A stretch of 64,000 nt of DNA from Caldalkalibacillus mannanilyticus JCM 10596 (GTDB taxonomy: Bacteria > Bacillota > Bacilli > Caldalkalibacillales > JCM-10596): NCBI RefSeq assembly GCF_000615945.1, contig NZ_BAMO01000006.1, forward strand, positions 62,001-126,000. The letters are read 5' to 3'. This document shows positions 35,925 to 46,266 of the stretch, in pieces. How positions within the stretch are numbered: the first letter of the stretch is position 1; the number at the start of each line of letters is the position of its first letter. The translations under genes were made by a program, and so were the position numbers. The notes under the pieces are model-generated. The model was given only the letters and a program-made list of their open reading frames with translations. It had not been told where the DNA came from and searched no databases.

Positions 35925-37270
35925 TATAGAATCCCCTCCAATACTTGAGCAAAACGATCAATCTCTTCTTTCGTCTTCACTTCCGTCACAGCCACAAGCA
36001 TATGATTCTCAAGCTCCGAGTAATCCTGACTTAAGTCAAATCCGCCAATAATGCCTTGACTTAAAAGAGCTTGATTCACTTCCTTCACAGGCTTCGACAG
36101 CTTGATCACAAATTCATTGAAGAAGGGTTGATTAAAGACAACTTCTACTCCTTTTACTTGGCTTAATCGTTCCTTAGCATAATGTGCTTTCTGAATATTG
36201 AGCATTGCCGCTTCTTGAACACCATTCTTGCCAAGAGCGGTCATAGCGACAGAGGCTGCAATCGCATTTAAAGCTTGATTGGAACATATGTTTGAAGTCG
36301 CCTTTTCACGGCGAATATGCTGTTCGCGCGCTTGTAAGGTTAGAACAAAACCACGTTTTCCATTGTCATCAACGGTTTGCCCCACCAATCTACCCGGAAT
36401 TTTACGCATTAATTTCTGATTCACTGCGAAATATCCACAGTGTGGTCCTCCAAATGCAGTCGGAATACCAAATGGCTGAGCATCACCCACAACCACATCA
36501 GCTCCATAAGCACCAGGTGGTTGAAGTGCTCCTAGAGCAAGCGGGTTTGATTTAACAATGAAAATCCCTTTTTGCGCATGCGTCAATTGTTCAATGCGAG
36601 CAAGGTCTTCTAGATTCCCGAAGAAGTTCGGATATTGAACAATGACAGCTGCTGTTTCTCCATCAATCGCCGCTTCGAGTTGAGTTAGATTCGTTACGCC
36701 ATTTTCTACCTCAACCTCCACAATCTCTATGCCCAAGCCCTTAGAAGACGTATGTAAAATACTGCGAGCCTCAGGATGAACACTCTTAGAAATCACAATT
36801 TTTTTCTGTTTACCTAACCCAGAAGCCATAGCAGCGGCTTCTACTAATGAAGTTAGACCATCATACATCGAAGAATTGGCTACATCCATCCCTGTTAATT
36901 CACAGATCATCGTCTGAAATTCAAACATGGCTTGAAGCTCACCCTGACTAATTTCAGGCTGATAAGGAGTATAGGCTGTATAGAATTCAGAACGAGAAAT
37001 CACATGATTAACAACGCTTGGAATATAGTGCTCATACGTACCAGCACCTAAAAAGGAGGAGTATTCTAATGAATGTGCATTTTTGGCTGCTAACCCCATT
37101 AGATATCGTGTTAATTCTGTTTCATTTAATGCTTTTGAAACCTGAAACTCCCCTTTAAACCTCACCTTATCAGGAATATCTGAAAACAACTCGTCAATAG
37201 AGTTGATTCCGATCTCTTTCATCATTTCCTGTTGATCTACATCTGTCATCGGTAAATATCTAAATTTCAC
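35924..37270 (-). CDS. gcvPA: Glycine dehydrogenase subunit 1 (P-protein alpha)
   Basis: 448 residues from GTG 37268-37270 ([13 protein letters not shown]), with AAGGTGG 9 nt upstream; the frame four codons longer overlaps the ribosome site. Family blocks: [48 protein letters not shown] and [20 protein letters not shown]. First half of the split P-protein. It overlaps gcvPB by 1 nt. Confidence 0.96.
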   Translation of the reverse strand: MKFRYLPMTDVDQQEMMKEIGINSIDELFSDIPDKVRFKGEFQVSKALNETELTRYLMGLAAKNAHSLEYSSFLGAGTYEHYIPSVVNHVISRSEFYTAYTPYQPEISQGELQAMFEFQTMICELTGMDVANSSMYDGLTSLVEAAAMASGLGKQKKIVISKSVHPEARSILHTSSKGLGIEIVEVEVENGVTNLTQLEAAIDGETAAVIVQYPNFFGNLEDLARIEQLTHAQKGIFIVKSNPLALGALQPPGAYGADVVVGDAQPFGIPTAFGGPHCGYFAVNQKLMRKIPGRLVGQTVDDNGKRGFVLTLQAREQHIRREKATSNICSNQALNAIAASVAMTALGKNGVQEAAMLNIQKAHYAKERLSQVKGVEVVFNQPFFNEFVIKLSKPVKEVNQALLSQGIIGGFDLSQDYSELENHMLVAVTEVKTKEEIDRFAQVLEGIL

Positions 37271-37293
37271 TATGCTTCCCACCTTAGCATCTA

Positions 37294-38393
37294 TTATTTT
37301 GGACGTTTGTAAAACGGACTCTTCACCACAACCGCTTTTACGTTTTTATTACGAATCTCGATTTCCAGCTCTTGACCCATCGAAGCATATGCTGTTTCTA
37401 CTAGGGCTAAGCTACATTTTTCTTTAAGGTAGGGGATTGCGTTCCTGTTGTAACCTCTCCTACTTTTTTCTCCCCGACAAATACCGGATAGCCATGACGT
37501 GGAATTCCTCTCTCCAGCATTTCAATTCCGACAAGCTTACGAGGAGCTCCATTTTCTTTCTGTTCCTTTAAAACTTCTTTCCCAATAAATTCAACTTCTT
37601 TATCTATTTTAACAGCAAATCCTAACCCTGCTTCTATCGGGGTAATATCCGCCGTTATTTCCTGACCATATAAAGGAAGCTTTGCTTCAAAACGTAAGGT
37701 ATCACGAGCACCTAGACCGCACGGAAGAACCCCTTCGTCTCTGCCTACCTCTAAAATCGATTTCCATACCTCTATCGCATCTTTCGGAGCAAGATAGATT
37801 TCAAATCCATCTTCCCCAGTATATCCTGTACGGGATACAAGCGCTGGAATACCGTTTATATCTACCTGATCTTTAAAATGAAAAAAAGAGATCTCTGCTA
37901 GATTGACAGTCGTTAGCTTCTGTAGAATTTGTTCTGCCAGTGGCCCCTGTAGTGCTAGCTGAGCCATTTCATCCGACACATTCAAGACCTCAACGTCTCC
38001 TTCTACATGCTTCTGTAGCCATTCCACATCCTTAGAAATATTTCCAGCATTGATCACGACCAGATAATCATGATCTGCCTTCTTATAGACTAGCAAATCG
38101 TCAACTGTTCCCCCATCTGGGTAGCACATCGGACTATATAAAGCTTTTCCATCGACCAAGGTAGAAACATCATTGGTCACCATTTTTTGAAGATAATCTA
38201 GGGCATCTGGTCCTTTTACTGTCACCTCACCCATATGAGATACATCAAAAAGTCCTGCCTTTGTACGTACTGCTTCATGCTCTTCTTTAATGCTCGAAAA
38301 TTGAACGGGAAGATCCCATCCTCCAAAATCAATGGTTTTCGCTCCGTATTCTGCATACACAGGATAGAGCGGAGTTCTTAATAATTGAGTCAT
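37294..38393 (-). CDS. gcvT: Aminomethyltransferase GcvT (single-base frameshift near the C-terminus)
   Basis: T-protein of the glycine cleavage system; moves the methylene group to tetrahydrofolate. It has [45 protein letters not shown] and LGARDTLR. This frame stops at PTLKKNVA; the next continues with [20 protein letters not shown] to YKRPK and TAA at 37294-37296. One extra G near 37411 restores 366 residues. First gene of gcvT-gcvPA-gcvPB and directly behind the glycine riboswitch. Confidence 0.94.
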
Positions 38394-38446
38394 CCGTACA
38401 CCCCCAAAAACATTTTGTTCATTCTTATCCTTTTGCTGTAGGATAC

Positions 38447-38489
38447 AAAAAAAGGACAGAAAAATACAGGGACCCTGTATTCTCTGTCC
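38447..38489 (-). terminator. Riboswitch-controlled terminator before gcvT
   Basis: On the minus strand GGACAGA pairs with TCTGTCC, with an inner ATACAGGG/CCCTGTAT stem, followed by seven T. It lies between the glycine aptamers and gcvT and is the expression platform. Confidence 0.88.
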
Positions 38490-38663
38490 ATCTTACCTGA
38501 GAGTTACCCTTATACATGATAAGGTTTCCCCTTTGGTGGTTCGCTATACCGAACTCTCTCCAGAGGTGCGTCATCCAAGAGTCTTTTTGCCTGAGAGATT
38601 CACCTATGTCAGGTTTGCTCCTTCGGCGCCACAGTAACTACCTTGTGGTCTCTCCTCCTGCAA
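38490..38663 (-). promoter_or_regulatory. Tandem glycine riboswitch
   Basis: Two aptamers in series on the minus strand. The first starts GGAGAGACC and contains CGCCGAAGGAGCAAAC and GAATCTCTCAGGCAAAAAGA; the second contains GGAGAGAGTTC, CCAAAGGGGAAACC and AACTCTCAGGTA. These are the gcvT-element motifs. Glycine binding prevents formation of the following terminator and turns on the glycine cleavage genes. Confidence 0.95.
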
Positions 38664-38796
38664 TCATTCGCGAGTATTCTATTACGAGATTTTGACTATA
38701 CTATGTATGATTCCGTACAATATTTATCCTATCATTATTCAATGTTCATTTCCAGACATATTTTCATCAAAATCGACATAAAGGATGTGCTTTCTT

Positions 38797-40496
38797 GTGA
38801 ATATTCCTGTCCATTTTAACCACGATTGGCTTCAAACCATGGAGAAAAAGATGAAAGAGGATGGGCCCTGGGATAAACTCGAACTATTTCAATTAGCATT
38901 GCAGGCAGAAAAAAACCTCATGATCAGTGATTTTGATTCCTTAGAGTGTCTAAAGCATCTGCCACCCTCACTCCTTTTCCGCACCAAATTGAAGCTGCAC
39001 AACAGGTATTAACAGAGATGCACGGAAAGGCTATCTTGGCTGATGAAGTAGGGCTGGGCAAAACCATTGAAGCTGGACTCATCCTTAAAGAATATATGAT
39101 TCGAGGCTTGGTGAAAAAAGCTCTTATACTCGTTCCCGCTTCTCTTGTTATCCAATGGACCAAAGAGTTGAATCAGAAATTTGGAATTGCCGCCATGGCG
39201 CAAAAAAAAGAGTACATGTGGAAGCAATACGATATTTTAGTCGCTTCTATTGATACGGCAAAGCGTCCTCCCCATTGTGACCATGTATTAGAGCAAGAAT
39301 ACGATATGATCATCATAGACGAAGCTCATAAATTAAAAAACCATAAATCAAAGAATTATGAATTTATCACTCAGCTCAAGAAAAAGTATTGTTTGCTATT
39401 AACAGCTACGCCTGTGCAAAACGAGCTTTCTGAATTATTTAATCTCGTTTCTCTCCTTCGTCCTGGAATTCTAGGAGATCCCGCAGAATTTAATCAGAAT
39501 TTTGTTCAAGGAAAAAGAGAGTCTAAGAACAGTGAGCAGCTACAAGCCTTATTAAAGAAAGTCATGATTCGAAACATGCGTAAGGACGGAGGTGTTCACT
39601 TTACAAAACGGCATGTACATAATATTCATTTAGAGCTTTCTACTGAGGAAAGAAGGTTATATGATTCTGTCACTCAGTTTGTGCGCAATCAATATCAAGA
39701 GCATCAAGGCGTAAGCAGCGCATTCTCTACTATTACTTTACAACGCGAGATTTGTAGCAGTCGGGAGGCAACCTTTCTCACCCTCTATCAAATGTATCAA
39801 AAAACAGAAGAAGGCTCCCCTATCAGAAAAGAAATTTGGGAGCTCATGAGCTTGATCAAAGAAATTAATAACCATTCCAAGGCAAAAAAAATGGTCGAGT
39901 TAATTCAAGAAGTGGATGATAAAGTGATCGTCTTTACAGAGTATAGAGCCACTCAGGATTACCTGCAACGCTTTCTCTATGAGCATGGCATCTCTTCTGT
40001 TCCGTTTCGTGGAGGATTTAAGCGGAGCAAAAAAGACTGGATGACAGAATTATTTCAACAAAGAGCTCAAGTGCTTATCGCCACAGAAGCAGGAGGAGAA
40101 GGGATCAATCTACAGTTTTGTAATCGAATCATTAACTATGATCTCCCTTGGAATCCCATGAGAGTAGAGCAGCGAATTGGACGGGTCCATCGATTAGGAC
40201 AAAAACGAGATGTACACATCTATAACCTGACAACCAAAGGAACGATTGAGGAATATATCCTTTATCTCTTATATGAAAAAATTAATTTATTTGAAATGGT
40301 TATTGGAGAATTAGATCAGATCATTGATAAAATGAAACTTAAAACCTCGATTGAGGATAACCTAACCGAAATCTTCTTAGCTTCTGAATCAACGAAAGAA
40401 ATCGAGATAAAACTAGATAATTTTACCCAATATATTCAATCGATGAAAGAAGCTTATGTGAACGAAACGAATCAAATCGAGGAGGGACATTCCTAA
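38797..40496 (+). CDS. yqhH: SNF2-family helicase YqhH (single-base frameshift near the N-terminus)
   Basis: From GTG 38797 (VNIPVHFNHDWLQ), with AAGGATG upstream; an ATG at 38785 overlaps that site. The frame is lost after FDSLECLKHLPP, and the next frame continues LTPFPHQIEAAQQVL. Adding one C at 38965-38967 joins them. SF2 motifs: I ADEVGLGKTIEAG, II DEAHKLK, III LLTATPV, V EGINLQFCNRIINYD, VI RIGRVHRLGQ. About 566 residues. Role of YqhH unknown; a DNA-translocating ATPase is likely. yqhG follows by TAATG coupling. Confidence 0.9.
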
Positions 40497-41322
40497 TGAA
40501 TTCGGCTGAAATACGTGACTTTGTAGAGCAATATCTTCTTGCTCAGGAATGTGCAATTGTGGTCAAAGATCCAGCATATTTAACGACTCGGTTATCCATC
40601 CAAGTAGATAAAGATATAGCGAATCGACCTTATTATTGGATGTTCGTAGAGAGAACAGGTGCTGAACCCCAACCCATGCAGCTTACCTTTATCTTCGATG
40701 AAGAAAAAACCGGTGAACAGGTACAAGGGGAGCTGATTAAGTTCGGTTGCTGGAGCTCCATCAGATCTTTCATTCTGCCAAGCAGCATGGGCAATATATT
40801 CGCCTCTATGAAGAAATATCCCCGTCCAGTTCGACTCAAGGACTGATTCCATGGCTATTGCTCAACTATAAAATCTCATTCATCAGCGATCAAAAAAAGG
40901 ATCTTTATTATCCCATTGGATTCAATCTGATCACAGGTCAAATCCTTACTCATTTTGATACGGTACTGACACAAGTTCAGCTTACACCCAAAATACCAGA
41001 TTACCATTTCACTCTTCGTCCGATTTATTCTCTTTCATCTGCCACACAGCACATAGAACAGCATCTCCGCTCCTTTTTAGCAGAACAGGATCAAAGCTGG
41101 GCAGATGAAGCAAATCAACGTCTAGATGAGGAAATTGAACTGATGAAGTCCTTTTTTGACTCAACGAGTGAAGAGGATATGCTACTGCTTGAAAAAAAAC
41201 GAGAAGAAATTGATCGTTATCGTCCTAAAATCGAAGTCAGCCCGATCAACGTAGGGATCATCTATCTCCAAACCAAGCTTACAGAAACCTCTTCAAAGCA
41301 TGATTCGATGAAACAAACCTAA
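40496..41322 (+). CDS. yqhG: YqhG family protein (single-base frameshift)
   Basis: The start codon overlaps the yqhH stop. The first part (MNSAEIRDFVEQYLLAQE, NRPYYWMFVERTGAEPQPM) runs in one frame to LIKFG. The other frame gives LELHQIFHSAKQHGQYIRLYEEI to the stop at 41322. One base missing near 40745-40750 explains the break; the repaired length is about 275 residues. No catalytic motif seen; conserved companion of the YqhH helicase. Confidence 0.86.
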
Positions 41323-41363
41323 AATAGCTAAATTTCACCCGACAGGTTCCTACAGGATGTTTT

Positions 41364-41392
41364 GCATATTTTCGGTAAGATAAGCATAGGAA
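41364..41392 (+). promoter_or_regulatory. Sigma-E-like promoter
   Basis: GCATATT (41364-41370) and CATAGGAA (41385-41392), spaced 14 nt, resemble the mother-cell sigma-E pattern. The start codon of the secreted protein is 35 nt downstream. Match by eye only. Confidence 0.4.
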
Positions 41393-41426
41393 GTAGGATG
41401 ATCTGCAAAAAGGAAGGAGTGCCTTC

Positions 41427-42341
41427 ATGCAACAAAATAATGGAAATAAAAAAAAGAGCTACACCAAAAGCATATGGCTTATTCTGCTAAGCACAGGATT
41501 GCTGTTGTTCTCCCCTGTTACTGTCATTTCTGAAGAGGCATTGGTCGTCCTCAAGAACAAACAACAGGATCAGTCGACCGTGATGAACTGGGAGGAACAG
41601 TTTAAAAAACAAGTAGAGGATTGGATTAAGCAAATAAGCAGTGAGGATGAGAGATTTAGCATATGGCATTCTGCTTCTTGGGAGTCCTATCCTTTTGGAC
41701 CCGGAAGCAGGCAATGGATCGTTCTCATCACCTATCAGGAACAAGAAGTAGGGTATCTAATGGTAGGAGAAGATCACACGTCAGCTCTTGTTCTTATTGA
41801 GTATGGGATGATGGACTCCTCGACACTCAGAAATCTCATTGACCAAGAAAAACTAGAGAGTCATTTTTTTTATCATGGCTTAGTGTGGGCTACTCATGAA
41901 GACTCCTTCCTTACTGACCTTATTACAGGCGAACACTATGAGCATGTTCATTTTCCTGATGTCACACCATTTTGGCAAGGAGAGCCTATCCACAAGCTAG
42001 CCAACGTTGTCCTGTCAGAACAAATGGTAACAGAGCCTATTGTACACTACCCACCCTCAGCTGATCAGGTGCTTTTTGATTCCACGTTGGACGGAGATGA
42101 ACATACTACAACACAAAAAGAAGCTCTTATGCAAGAGCTTCACTTGAAACGTGATTCTTTTTTTAGTAGTCAAATCCTGCCTGGGGTGAGAGGGCTTTAC
42201 TCTATAGATTCTATACATGCTTGGGAACCTATAGATTCCTTCCAACGCACCCTCTATATTGGCTTAAAAGATAGCGGCATCCGTTTTTTTTCGTTGGACT
42301 ATCTTATTCAGCTAAAAGACGCTACCTTCATTGAAGAGTAG
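41427..42341 (+). CDS. Predicted secreted protein, unknown function
   Basis: 304 residues. After a basic start (NKKKSYTK), the hydrophobic stretch SIWLILLSTGLLLFSPVTVI forms a signal peptide or anchor. The rest is soluble, acidic and aromatic-rich, without Cys in the mature part. AAGGAAGGAG precedes the ATG, and a sigma-E-like promoter is upstream, so a mother-cell sporulation product is possible. It ends only 7 nt from the convergent yqzE gene. Family not recognised. Confidence 0.78.
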   Translation: MQQNNGNKKKSYTKSIWLILLSTGLLLFSPVTVISEEALVVLKNKQQDQSTVMNWEEQFKKQVEDWIKQISSEDERFSIWHSASWESYPFGPGSRQWIVLITYQEQEVGYLMVGEDHTSALVLIEYGMMDSSTLRNLIDQEKLESHFFYHGLVWATHEDSFLTDLITGEHYEHVHFPDVTPFWQGEPIHKLANVVLSEQMVTEPIVHYPPSADQVLFDSTLDGDEHTTTQKEALMQELHLKRDSFFSSQILPGVRGLYSIDSIHAWEPIDSFQRTLYIGLKDSGIRFFSLDYLIQLKDATFIEE

Positions 42342-42348
42342 AAATCAA

Positions 42349-42555
42349 CTAAGTAGCTTTCCTTCTGCTTCTGTTCTTTGTCTTTCGCTGAAATAATAAC
42401 TTGATAGCGATAGGGATCACGCCAAACCAATGGTAAGACCACGAAGAATTTTGCGTCTTCCGTGCCTCTTTTCTTTTTTGTCGCTCATCTTTAGGCGTAT
42501 CTACATATTGAACGAGTTCACGGGTTAGATATTTAATTAGATCTTGGGAGGACAA
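42349..42555 (-). CDS. yqzE: YqzE family protein
   Basis: 68 residues from TTG 42553-42555, with AAGGAG 10 nt upstream. The core LSSQDLIKYLTRELVQYVDT and SWSYHWFGVIPIAIKLLF match YqzE, whose gene lies between comGG and yqhG in B. subtilis. The longer open frame upstream of the TTG is not conserved. Function unknown; one membrane-like C-terminal helix and a basic tail. Confidence 0.85.
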   Translation of the reverse strand: MSSQDLIKYLTRELVQYVDTPKDERQKRKEARKTQNSSWSYHWFGVIPIAIKLLFQRKTKNRSRRKAT

Positions 42556-42627
42556 GTGAGAACCACTCCTTCGCAACGATATGCTTATTCTCAGCCTGCC
42601 CCTCACCCATAAAAAGTATTCAAGCAA

Positions 42628-43310
42628 TTAGGCATTTAATTGTTCGATGTTGACAACCTTCCCAGCAAAGCGACTATCTGTAAGCACCAGTTTTAATAGA
42701 TGCGGTGCGACTACTGAAGGATGAACACCTGACCCTTGGAGATTTGATTTCATGACTCCTGGCTCAAAGGATTGAGCTACAATTCCATTTGCCGATTCTT
42801 CCTCATCAACCGAAGACATAAGAACTTGAAGCGCGGCTTTACTGGCACTATAGCTCCAAAGCCAGCAGCTCCTGTAAAAGCCAAGCTTGATGTTATACTG
42901 ATGATTTTCCCGCTTTTTTGATCTCTCATGGCAGGAATACATTCTCGTGTCATTAAGAAAGCACTTGTTACATTATTATTTAGATGATAATTCCAAGAAT
43001 CTAAGGTCGTGTCGGCAATATGATAGCTTTCAAATACAGCTGCATTATTAATCAACACGTCGATTCGACCAAATTTAGCCAGCGTTGCTTGAATAAATTG
43101 TTGAACTTCTCCTTCTCGAGACACATCTGCTGTAGCAACGAAAATGCTTTCTGAGTTCCCTAGCTCCTGACCCACGAGATCCATTTTGTCTGCATGTCGA
43201 CCGCAAATAGCTAGCTTAGCACCTTCCTTGGCAAAAAGGAGCGCCGTTTCCTTTCCTAATCCTGAACCCGCACCTGTAATAACGATAACTTTCCCTTCTA
43301 ATAATCCCAT
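42628..43310 (-). CDS. Short-chain dehydrogenase/reductase (single-base frameshift)
   Basis: Starts at ATG 43308-43310 (MGLLEGKVIVITGAGSGLGK) after GGAGG. It has the Rossmann TGAGSGLG, the NNAA motif and the catalytic Ser in ITSSLAFTG. This frame is lost at AAGFGA; the other frame gives YSASKAALQVLM, the catalytic Tyr-Lys, and runs to 42628. One base is missing near 42852-42856. Repaired length about 227 residues. Substrate unknown. It follows sirB by 12 nt and may be in the same transcript. Confidence 0.88.
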
Positions 43311-43322
43311 CATCATTCCTCC

Positions 43323-44060
43323 TTATTGATTAATACCCTCTGCAATCCATTCCTTTACCAATGGATGAGGTAGAAGTGTTTGACCCTTATAGCGGTATTG
43401 AATACCTTCTAATTTATTTGGAATGAGTTGTGTCGTAAAATATCCTTCACTTAGAAATAAAGGTAAGATCACTAATTCACCTATCCTGCTAATTCTTTCC
43501 GCCTTTTCCCGTATTGTATCTGGATGTAAAGTGGCATATGTGGTACTGACGAAAGAATACTTCTCCTGAATATGACGACAGATGTTTTCTAACAGCTTTT
43601 CCCACACATCTTGAAACCCCTCTATTTCACTTCCATGTGCAATAATCAGCAAATGCTCTTGCTCTGCTTGATTGACTAAAGCTTGAACTCTCTCATCAAG
43701 AATTTGTAGGACAAATAGATGATCATCAAGTGGTGGCATCCAAATGATCTCAGCTGCCGAATCAATAGGCTCCAAATCAGTCGGAATTCTCGATTCTTTG
43801 ATGATCCCTAAGGCATATTGAATTTCTTCTAAGTGCGTACTACCAGAACACATAAATAATGGGATCGCTTTAATTTGACTTACTCTAAGTTCATTTAATT
43901 TTCTGACTCCATCAGCAATGCTTTTCCCTTCCACAAGCTCCAAATAGCCGATTTGTACGGGATGCTCTGTCTGAACAGAATGGACCACTTCTTCTATATA
44001 TTGAATCCATTTTGCATTGCGTGAACCATGTGCAAGAATAAGTATTCCTGTTCTAGACAT
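43323..44060 (-). CDS. sirB: Sirohydrochlorin ferrochelatase SirB/CbiX
   Basis: 245 residues made of two CbiX-like halves: ILILAHGSRNAKW near residue 6 and LLIIAHGSEIEGF near residue 140, each with a metal-site His. It inserts iron into sirohydrochlorin to give siroheme for the sulfite reductase of this operon. Corresponds to ylnE of B. subtilis. No ylnF-like precorrin-2 dehydrogenase follows it. Confidence 0.9.
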   Translation of the reverse strand: MSRTGILILAHGSRNAKWIQYIEEVVHSVQTEHPVQIGYLELVEGKSIADGVRKLNELRVSQIKAIPLFMCSGSTHLEEIQYALGIIKESRIPTDLEPIDSAAEIIWMPPLDDHLFVLQILDERVQALVNQAEQEHLLIIAHGSEIEGFQDVWEKLLENICRHIQEKYSFVSTTYATLHPDTIREKAERISRIGELVILPLFLSEGYFTTQLIPNKLEGIQYRYKGQTLLPHPLVKEWIAEGINQ

Positions 44061-44133
44061 CCTCTTCTCACCCTATCTACTTCAATTATGATCTTACTGG
44101 TATCTTGCTGTTTATCTTTCTGTTATCTTGCTG

Positions 44134-44931
44134 CTATCTTTCTGTTTTAACTTCTTCTCCTTGATTTAACAGCTCTTTTTCAAACCATTGCAGCTTCTCA
44201 CGTAGATGAACGACTTCTCCTACGACGATGATTGCCGGTGGCTTAAACTGAGCTTCCTCTACCTTCTCCACGATATTCTCAAGTGTACCCACTAGGGTTT
44301 CTTGTCCTGGAAGTGTTCCCCATCTTACCAAAGCAACTGGAGTGTTTGGAGAACGTCCATGAGCCATCAATTGTTCTCTAATATAAGGGAGGTTCTTAAC
44401 TCCCATATAAAAAACAAGGGTTTCAATTCCTGTGGATATTTTATCCCACTGAATCTCGACTCCTCCTCTTCCATCCGTTCTTTTGTGACCTGTGATAATC
44501 GCCACTGTTGAGTTATAATCTCGATGTGTTAATGGAATGCCTGCATACATGGGAGCAGCAATCCCAGATGTAATTCCTGGAATCACTTCAAAAGGAATGT
44601 GATGCTGAACACAGCACTCTGCTTCTTCACCAACACGCCCAAATATACTGGGGTCTCCTCCTTTTAAACGAACAACCATTTTTCCTTGCTGCGCTTGATT
44701 GACCAATATCTGATTGATATCATCTTGAGGAATAATGTGTCGATCAGGAAGTTTCCCAACGTAGATTAACTCTGCATCTTTTCTAGCGTAGTCCAAAAGC
44801 ACAGGACTCGCTAATCGATCATATACAATCACGTCTGCTTGTGCTAGAACTTCCGCTCCTTTTACGGTGATTAACTTAGGGTCACCAGGTCCAGCTCCTA
44901 CAAGATAAACTTTCCCTACTCCATTGGTCAT
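44134..44931 (-). CDS. sumT: Uroporphyrinogen-III C-methyltransferase (SumT)
   Basis: 265 residues of the tetrapyrrole methylase family: VYLVGAGPGDPKLITVKG, DRLASPVLL, VRLKGGDPSIFGRVGEE and VIPGITSGIAAPMYAGIPLT. It makes precorrin-2 by two SAM-dependent methylations, the branch to siroheme. Like B. subtilis YlnD. Part of the sulfate assimilation transcript. Confidence 0.93.
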   Translation of the reverse strand: MTNGVGKVYLVGAGPGDPKLITVKGAEVLAQADVIVYDRLASPVLLDYARKDAELIYVGKLPDRHIIPQDDINQILVNQAQQGKMVVRLKGGDPSIFGRVGEEAECCVQHHIPFEVIPGITSGIAAPMYAGIPLTHRDYNSTVAIITGHKRTDGRGGVEIQWDKISTGIETLVFYMGVKNLPYIREQLMAHGRSPNTPVALVRWGTLPGQETLVGTLENIVEKVEEAQFKPPAIIVVGEVVHLREKLQWFEKELLNQGEEVKTER

Positions 44932-45000
44932 TGTATGCTCTATCCTCTCCTACCCGTTGTATACAGGTTAGTCTTTGTCTCAAACCTTTTTTAAATTTTT

Positions 45001-46047
45001 TTACATCCTGTCTAGTTTTTTCTTCCATTTGTCTAATTGGCTAGCTCCTGCACCACTCTTTAGCTGTTGATTTGCCCAAGAAATTCCTTCAGCAATGGTT
45101 GGCGCTTTACCACATAGATAGAATTTGATCCCAGCATTATACACCACTTGATCACGGTAATAAGCCAGCTTTTCATCCTTTTCTCCAGAGAGGATTTGCT
45201 GAATAAGTGTGACCTGTTCTTCAAGAGTAAGAACTTCTTTCTCCAGGTCTTTCCGATGCTTCAGACCATATTCAGCTGGGTCCAAGTCTAGGGAACGAAC
45301 CTCATCCTGAGTCACGTCATATAAGAAACTGATGCGGTGAATAGGAAGATCCTCTGAACCTTCTGCACCTTGTACGATATAACTTTTATTAAACCCTAAT
45401 TGGCGAAGAATTTCCACATTTAAATCTAAGACGGTTTTATGGAAAATTCCTACCATAATCGAAGAGGCAGAAGCTAAATTTAACGATTTTTCTGCTGTAT
45501 TTAAAAAGCTTCGAACGCCAATTTCTTCACGAACCTTGCGCACCTGTACTAATGGTGGACATAGAAGCTCTGTATTGGCAATCCCTATCTTGACTTCTTC
45601 TAAACACTCTGCAATCTGCTCTGGAGAAAATGATGTTGAGATCCCTAACGCCTCCATGATTTCATGAAGCGCCACTCCCTTTTTAGGAGGGAGTGACTTG
45701 ATACTATGCAAATAGACAGGAATCCCACTCTCAGCTAGTAATAAGCTTACAGGGATAGTTGCCGCAAACGTTTTTCGACCATTGTAAGGTCCTGCGAAGT
45801 CAATCATGTTTTTCTGTAGCTCAGTCGAAACTGGAATACGCTGAGATGCTTGCTTAAATTCTTCAATAAAGGCTAACACCTCCGCAGGAGATTCACCCTT
45901 TAGCCTTTCCGCTACGAGAAACGCGGCAAGCTGCGCCTCTGTAGCTTCTCCTTGTACAACTGCTTGAGCTGCCTGCTGTGCTTCCTGATAGCTTAAATCT
46001 CTAGAACCTTTCTTACCCCTAGCTACTTCCTTAATCCATTGCTTCAT
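45001..46047 (-). CDS. Anthranilate phosphoribosyltransferase-like protein (TrpD2 type)
   Basis: 348 residues with the glycosyl/phosphoribosyltransferase helical N-terminal domain (LSYQEAQQAAQAVVQGEATE and AFLVAERLKGESPAEV) and a central domain ending GAEGSEDLPIH. The loop KSLPPKKGVALHEIMEALGI replaces the classic GTGGD motif of TrpD, so tryptophan synthesis is unlikely. Such genes occur beside sulfite or nitrite reductase genes in several Bacilli. It overlaps the DUF3906 gene by 17 nt. Real substrate unknown. Confidence 0.82.
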   Translation of the reverse strand: MKQWIKEVARGKKGSRDLSYQEAQQAAQAVVQGEATEAQLAAFLVAERLKGESPAEVLAFIEEFKQASQRIPVSTELQKNMIDFAGPYNGRKTFAATIPVSLLLAESGIPVYLHSIKSLPPKKGVALHEIMEALGISTSFSPEQIAECLEEVKIGIANTELLCPPLVQVRKVREEIGVRSFLNTAEKSLNLASASSIMVGIFHKTVLDLNVEILRQLGFNKSYIVQGAEGSEDLPIHRISFLYDVTQDEVRSLDLDPAEYGLKHRKDLEKEVLTLEEQVTLIQQILSGEKDEKLAYYRDQVVYNAGIKFYLCGKAPTIAEGISWANQQLKSGAGASQLDKWKKKLDRM

Positions 46048-46243
46048 CTAACACATAACCCCCACCCTTTTCGCTTAGCTTCTTACGCTCAAAGAGAACC
46101 ATTTCTTTGATCACTGGGAGCTTTAAATAGTGTCTTTCCACCTCAATCTGAGCTAATCGAAAAGCTGTTTCATCATCCTTTGCAGCAATGATCACATCGA
46201 CCTCTTTTTGTTCTAAAACAACTTGAAAGCGATAAAGATTCAT
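46031..46243 (-). CDS. DUF3906 family protein
   Basis: 70 residues: MNLYRFQVVLEQKEVDVIIA, ETAFRLAQIEVERHYLKLPV and a Lys/Glu-rich tail. Matches the small DUF3906 proteins found next to sulfite reductase genes in Bacilli. AAGGAG precedes the start. It is 23 nt downstream of the reductase and overlaps the next gene. Possibly an accessory protein for siroheme or the reductase; not shown. Confidence 0.75.
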   Translation of the reverse strand: MNLYRFQVVLEQKEVDVIIAAKDDETAFRLAQIEVERHYLKLPVIKEMVLFERKKLSEKGGGYVLDEAMD

Positions 46244-46266
46244 CGGAATCTCCTTTCAGCCTGAGC

